Positions 62,415-64,000 of a DNA stretch of 64,000 nucleotides are shown here, piece by piece (position 1 is the stretch's first letter; each line of letters begins with the position of its first letter). The translations under genes and the position numbers were made by a program. Source of the stretch: Martelella mediterranea (GTDB lineage: Bacteria > Pseudomonadota > Alphaproteobacteria > Rhizobiales > Rhizobiaceae); the NCBI RefSeq assembly GCF_004342225.1, contig NZ_SMAR01000024.1:1-64000 (forward strand). Direction: 5' to 3'. The notes below the pieces were generated by a model. The model saw only the letters and a program-made list of their open reading frames with translations. It was not told the origin of the DNA and searched no databases.

Positions 62415-63023
62415 CTACAACCCCGCGGCCTTGGTGAGATTGACGCGGAACCTGTCGCGCCTTCGCTGGTATCGCCTTGTCATTTCGGCGGAGGCATGGC
62501 CGAGCGGTTTCTGGACGCAGCGCTCGTCGACTTCGGCAGAAGAGGCGAGAACCGCTCTCAAGGAGTGACCGGAAAACAGTTTTATCCGTTCGGCCTCTGG
62601 CAGCTCGCCGCGAATGCCGGCAGCAAGAACGGTCTTCTTGATCAGGCGGCCAATCTCAACCTCGCGCCAGCCGGTCTTGCCGCACCAGCATGCCCTTGTC
62701 GAGGATGTCGATCCAGCCGTTTCCGTCCTCGCTCTGGTCGCGGCCGCAATCGAGTGCGACGATTTCCGAACGGCGCAACCCGTCGGCAAAGCCCACCAGC
62801 AGCATGGCGCGGTCACGCAGGCCGCGGAGCGTACCCCGGTCCAGTGTTTCGACCATGCGATCAGCTCCTCGGGCTGGATCGCCTCCTTCTGTCGCGGTGG
62901 GGCCGCATGACGATTGCGGATGCCGGCCAGCACCGTGGCGATATGGCGGTCGCGGCGATCGAGCGAGAGGCGGCTGCCATGTGCCAGCGCCTGTGAGTTC
63001 GTTGAAAGCCAATTTTCAAACAT
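62415..63023 (-). pseudogene. Tyrosine recombinase (integrase) pseudogene
   Basis: The C-terminal region reads FSGHSLRAVLASSAEVDERC, QKPLGHASAEMTRRYQRRRD and RFRVNLTKAAGL to the stop at 62415, with catalytic residues of the tyrosine recombinase family (His of HSLR, Arg, and Tyr in RRYQRR). Upstream the frame shifts between ALLVGFADGLRRSEIVALDCG and the 62415 frame, and a stretch before LIKKTVLAAGI appears deleted. It is inactive. A duplicate of its 3' end lies at 63848-64000. Confidence 0.85.
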
Positions 63024-63137
63024 AGAAGCTACGGATAATCTATCATCCGCTGGCCTCTTCAGAGGAAGAGTTACTGTTGTCTCCAGGAGAGATATGGGCT
63101 ATATATCCCAAAGTATCTATATCATTTAGGATATTAA

Positions 63138-63503
63138 ATGACGAAATGGAAGGTCGCGTTTCATAACCGCTTCAAAGGCGAGATCACAGATCTTCCAGCA
63201 GATGTTCGGGTCGAATTGCTCGCGCATCTGATGCTGCTTCGCGAAAAGGGATTTCGATTGGGACGGCCTGAGGTCGACACACTCGAAGGCTCCAAATACG
63301 CGAACATGAAGGAACTGCGCGTCAAGGTGTTGAAGGTGCAATGGCGGTTCGCCTTTGCCTTCGATCCGGAGCGAAAGGCTATAGTCCTCTGCGGCGGTGC
63401 AAAGAGCGGTGTGAGCCAGAAGCTCTTTTACAAGCGCCTGATCGATCTGGCGGACAAACGGTACGATGAGCATTTGAGCGAGTTGGAGAAGAAACATGGA
63501 TGA
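63138..63503 (+). CDS. RelE/HigB-family toxin (Gp49-like)
   Basis: About 121 residues: FHNRFKGEITDLPADVRVELLAHLMLLREKGFRLGRPEVDTLEG and KELRVKVLKVQWRFAFAFDPERKAIVLCGG, a Gp49-like RelE fold. Overlaps the antitoxin start by 8 bases. Preceded by an AT-rich promoter region. Confidence 0.9.
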   Translation: MTKWKVAFHNRFKGEITDLPADVRVELLAHLMLLREKGFRLGRPEVDTLEGSKYANMKELRVKVLKVQWRFAFAFDPERKAIVLCGGAKSGVSQKLFYKRLIDLADKRYDEHLSELEKKHG

Positions 63504-63822
63504 TCTCGATAAGCTGATGCAGACGCTTCCTGAAGAAGAACGAGGCGCTATTGAAAAGCGTGCCGGCGAGCTTGTTACGGCCTACAATCTGCGGGAACTG
63601 CGCGTACTTGCCGGACGGACGCAGGAGGATGTGTCCGTCGGAACAGGTATCAAGCAGAACAATGTTTCGAGACTGGAGAAGCGGGCCGACATGAAACTGT
63701 CGACGCTTCGCGATTATGTTGAATCCCTTGGCGGCACGTTGAAGATCGTCGCGGATGTCGCGGGCAAGAAAGTTGATCTGTCGAGCATTGCGGAGCGCTC
63801 CCGACACGGCCCAAAGCTCTGA
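63496..63822 (+). CDS. XRE-family antitoxin partner
   Basis: About 108 residues with an HTH (LRVLAGRTQEDVSVGTGIKQNNVSRLEKRADMKLSTLRDYVESLGG). Partner of the RelE-family toxin. The C-terminus is basic. Confidence 0.9.
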   Translation: MDDLDKLMQTLPEEERGAIEKRAGELVTAYNLRELRVLAGRTQEDVSVGTGIKQNNVSRLEKRADMKLSTLRDYVESLGGTLKIVADVAGKKVDLSSIAERSRHGPKL

Positions 63823-63847
63823 GAGAGCCACGGCAGGGGAGGGGCTG

Positions 63848-64000
63848 CTACAGCCCCGCCGCCTTGGTGAGATTGACGCGGAACCTGTCGCGCCTGCGCT
63901 GATAACGCCGTGTCATTTCGGCAGAGGCGTGGCCGAGCTGTTTCTGGACATAGCGCTCATCGACTTCGGCGGAAGAGGCAAGCCCGGCACGCAGAGAATG
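63848..64000 (-). CDS. 3' end of a tyrosine recombinase, continuing beyond the window
   Basis: On the minus strand it begins at the window edge HSLRAGLASSAEVDERYVQK and ends RRRDRFRVNLTKAAGL at 63848. It is nearly identical in meaning to the pseudogene end at 62415-62570, but with intact residues. The rest lies to the right of the window. Confidence 0.85.
   Translation of the reverse strand, partial: HSLRAGLASSAEVDERYVQKQLGHASAEMTRRYQRRRDRFRVNLTKAAGL

Overview
This window is a piece of a large alphaproteobacterial plasmid, most likely from Rhizobiales (Hyphomicrobiales) or a close relative. The evidence is a complete repABC replication and partition operon (57012-60720), a second orphan repC (31426-32718), a Ti-plasmid-type relaxase module, and the GC-rich codon use of nearly all genes. 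I see no rRNA, tRNA or CRISPR array.

Layout: (1) 1-5689 is the DNA-processing half of conjugation: a coupling protein cut by the left edge, traD, traC, a recognisable oriT, and the MOBQ relaxase-helicase traA. (2) 5819-8774 and 15860-31040 encode an I-type (IncI / Dot-Icm-like, type IVB) mating machine: dotD-dotC-dotB, a long minus-strand operon (dotF-like, icmC-like, icmD, dotO, several secreted proteins including a peptidoglycan-hydrolase-like protein, dotA), and a divergent plus-strand operon (CPHC thioredoxin-fold protein, dotI, dotH, dotG, icmT). Pairing a Ti-type relaxosome with an I-type transport channel is the most unusual large-scale property here. (3) 9184-15640 is a metal island placed between dotB and dotA: ynfA-like, a CadR/PbrR-like regulator with its operator, a Zn/Cd/Pb-type P-ATPase, periplasmic copper-chaperone genes, and an IS5-family element.

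(4) 31243-33256: orphan repC with an antisense-RNA-like leader, and a staphylococcal-nuclease-like protein. (5) 34012-40678 is a self-contained ISL3-type transposon carrying mercury resistance (merR, merT, merP, merF, a second merF-like gene, merA, and a 44-residue membrane protein). It has terminal inverted repeats and an 8-bp target duplication (TTTATAAA) and sits inside a gene whose two halves rejoin in frame. Its own transposase gene is split by a further two-ORF IS element, so it is probably no longer autonomous.

(6) 41132-55733 is a plasmid accessory block: YedK-like SRAP protein, ArdC-like antirestriction protein, a ParB-domain protein, a HigBA toxin-antitoxin pair, a 1452-residue methyltransferase-Strawberry-notch helicase, a Toprim protein, a DUF2493 protein and DUF736 proteins. 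Several of these genes share a leader containing GAGAAAG. (7) 55860-64000: an L,D-transpeptidase, the repABC operon with a ctRNA candidate between repB and repC and parS-like palindromes after repC, IS6 debris, vapBC, and two copies of the 3' end of a tyrosine recombinase flanking a second RelE/XRE toxin-antitoxin pair.

Read together, the plasmid replicates and segregates with repABC, transfers with a hybrid conjugation apparatus, carries anti-host-defence and addiction genes, and brings heavy-metal (Zn/Cd/Pb/Cu) and mercury resistance as separately acquired cargo.
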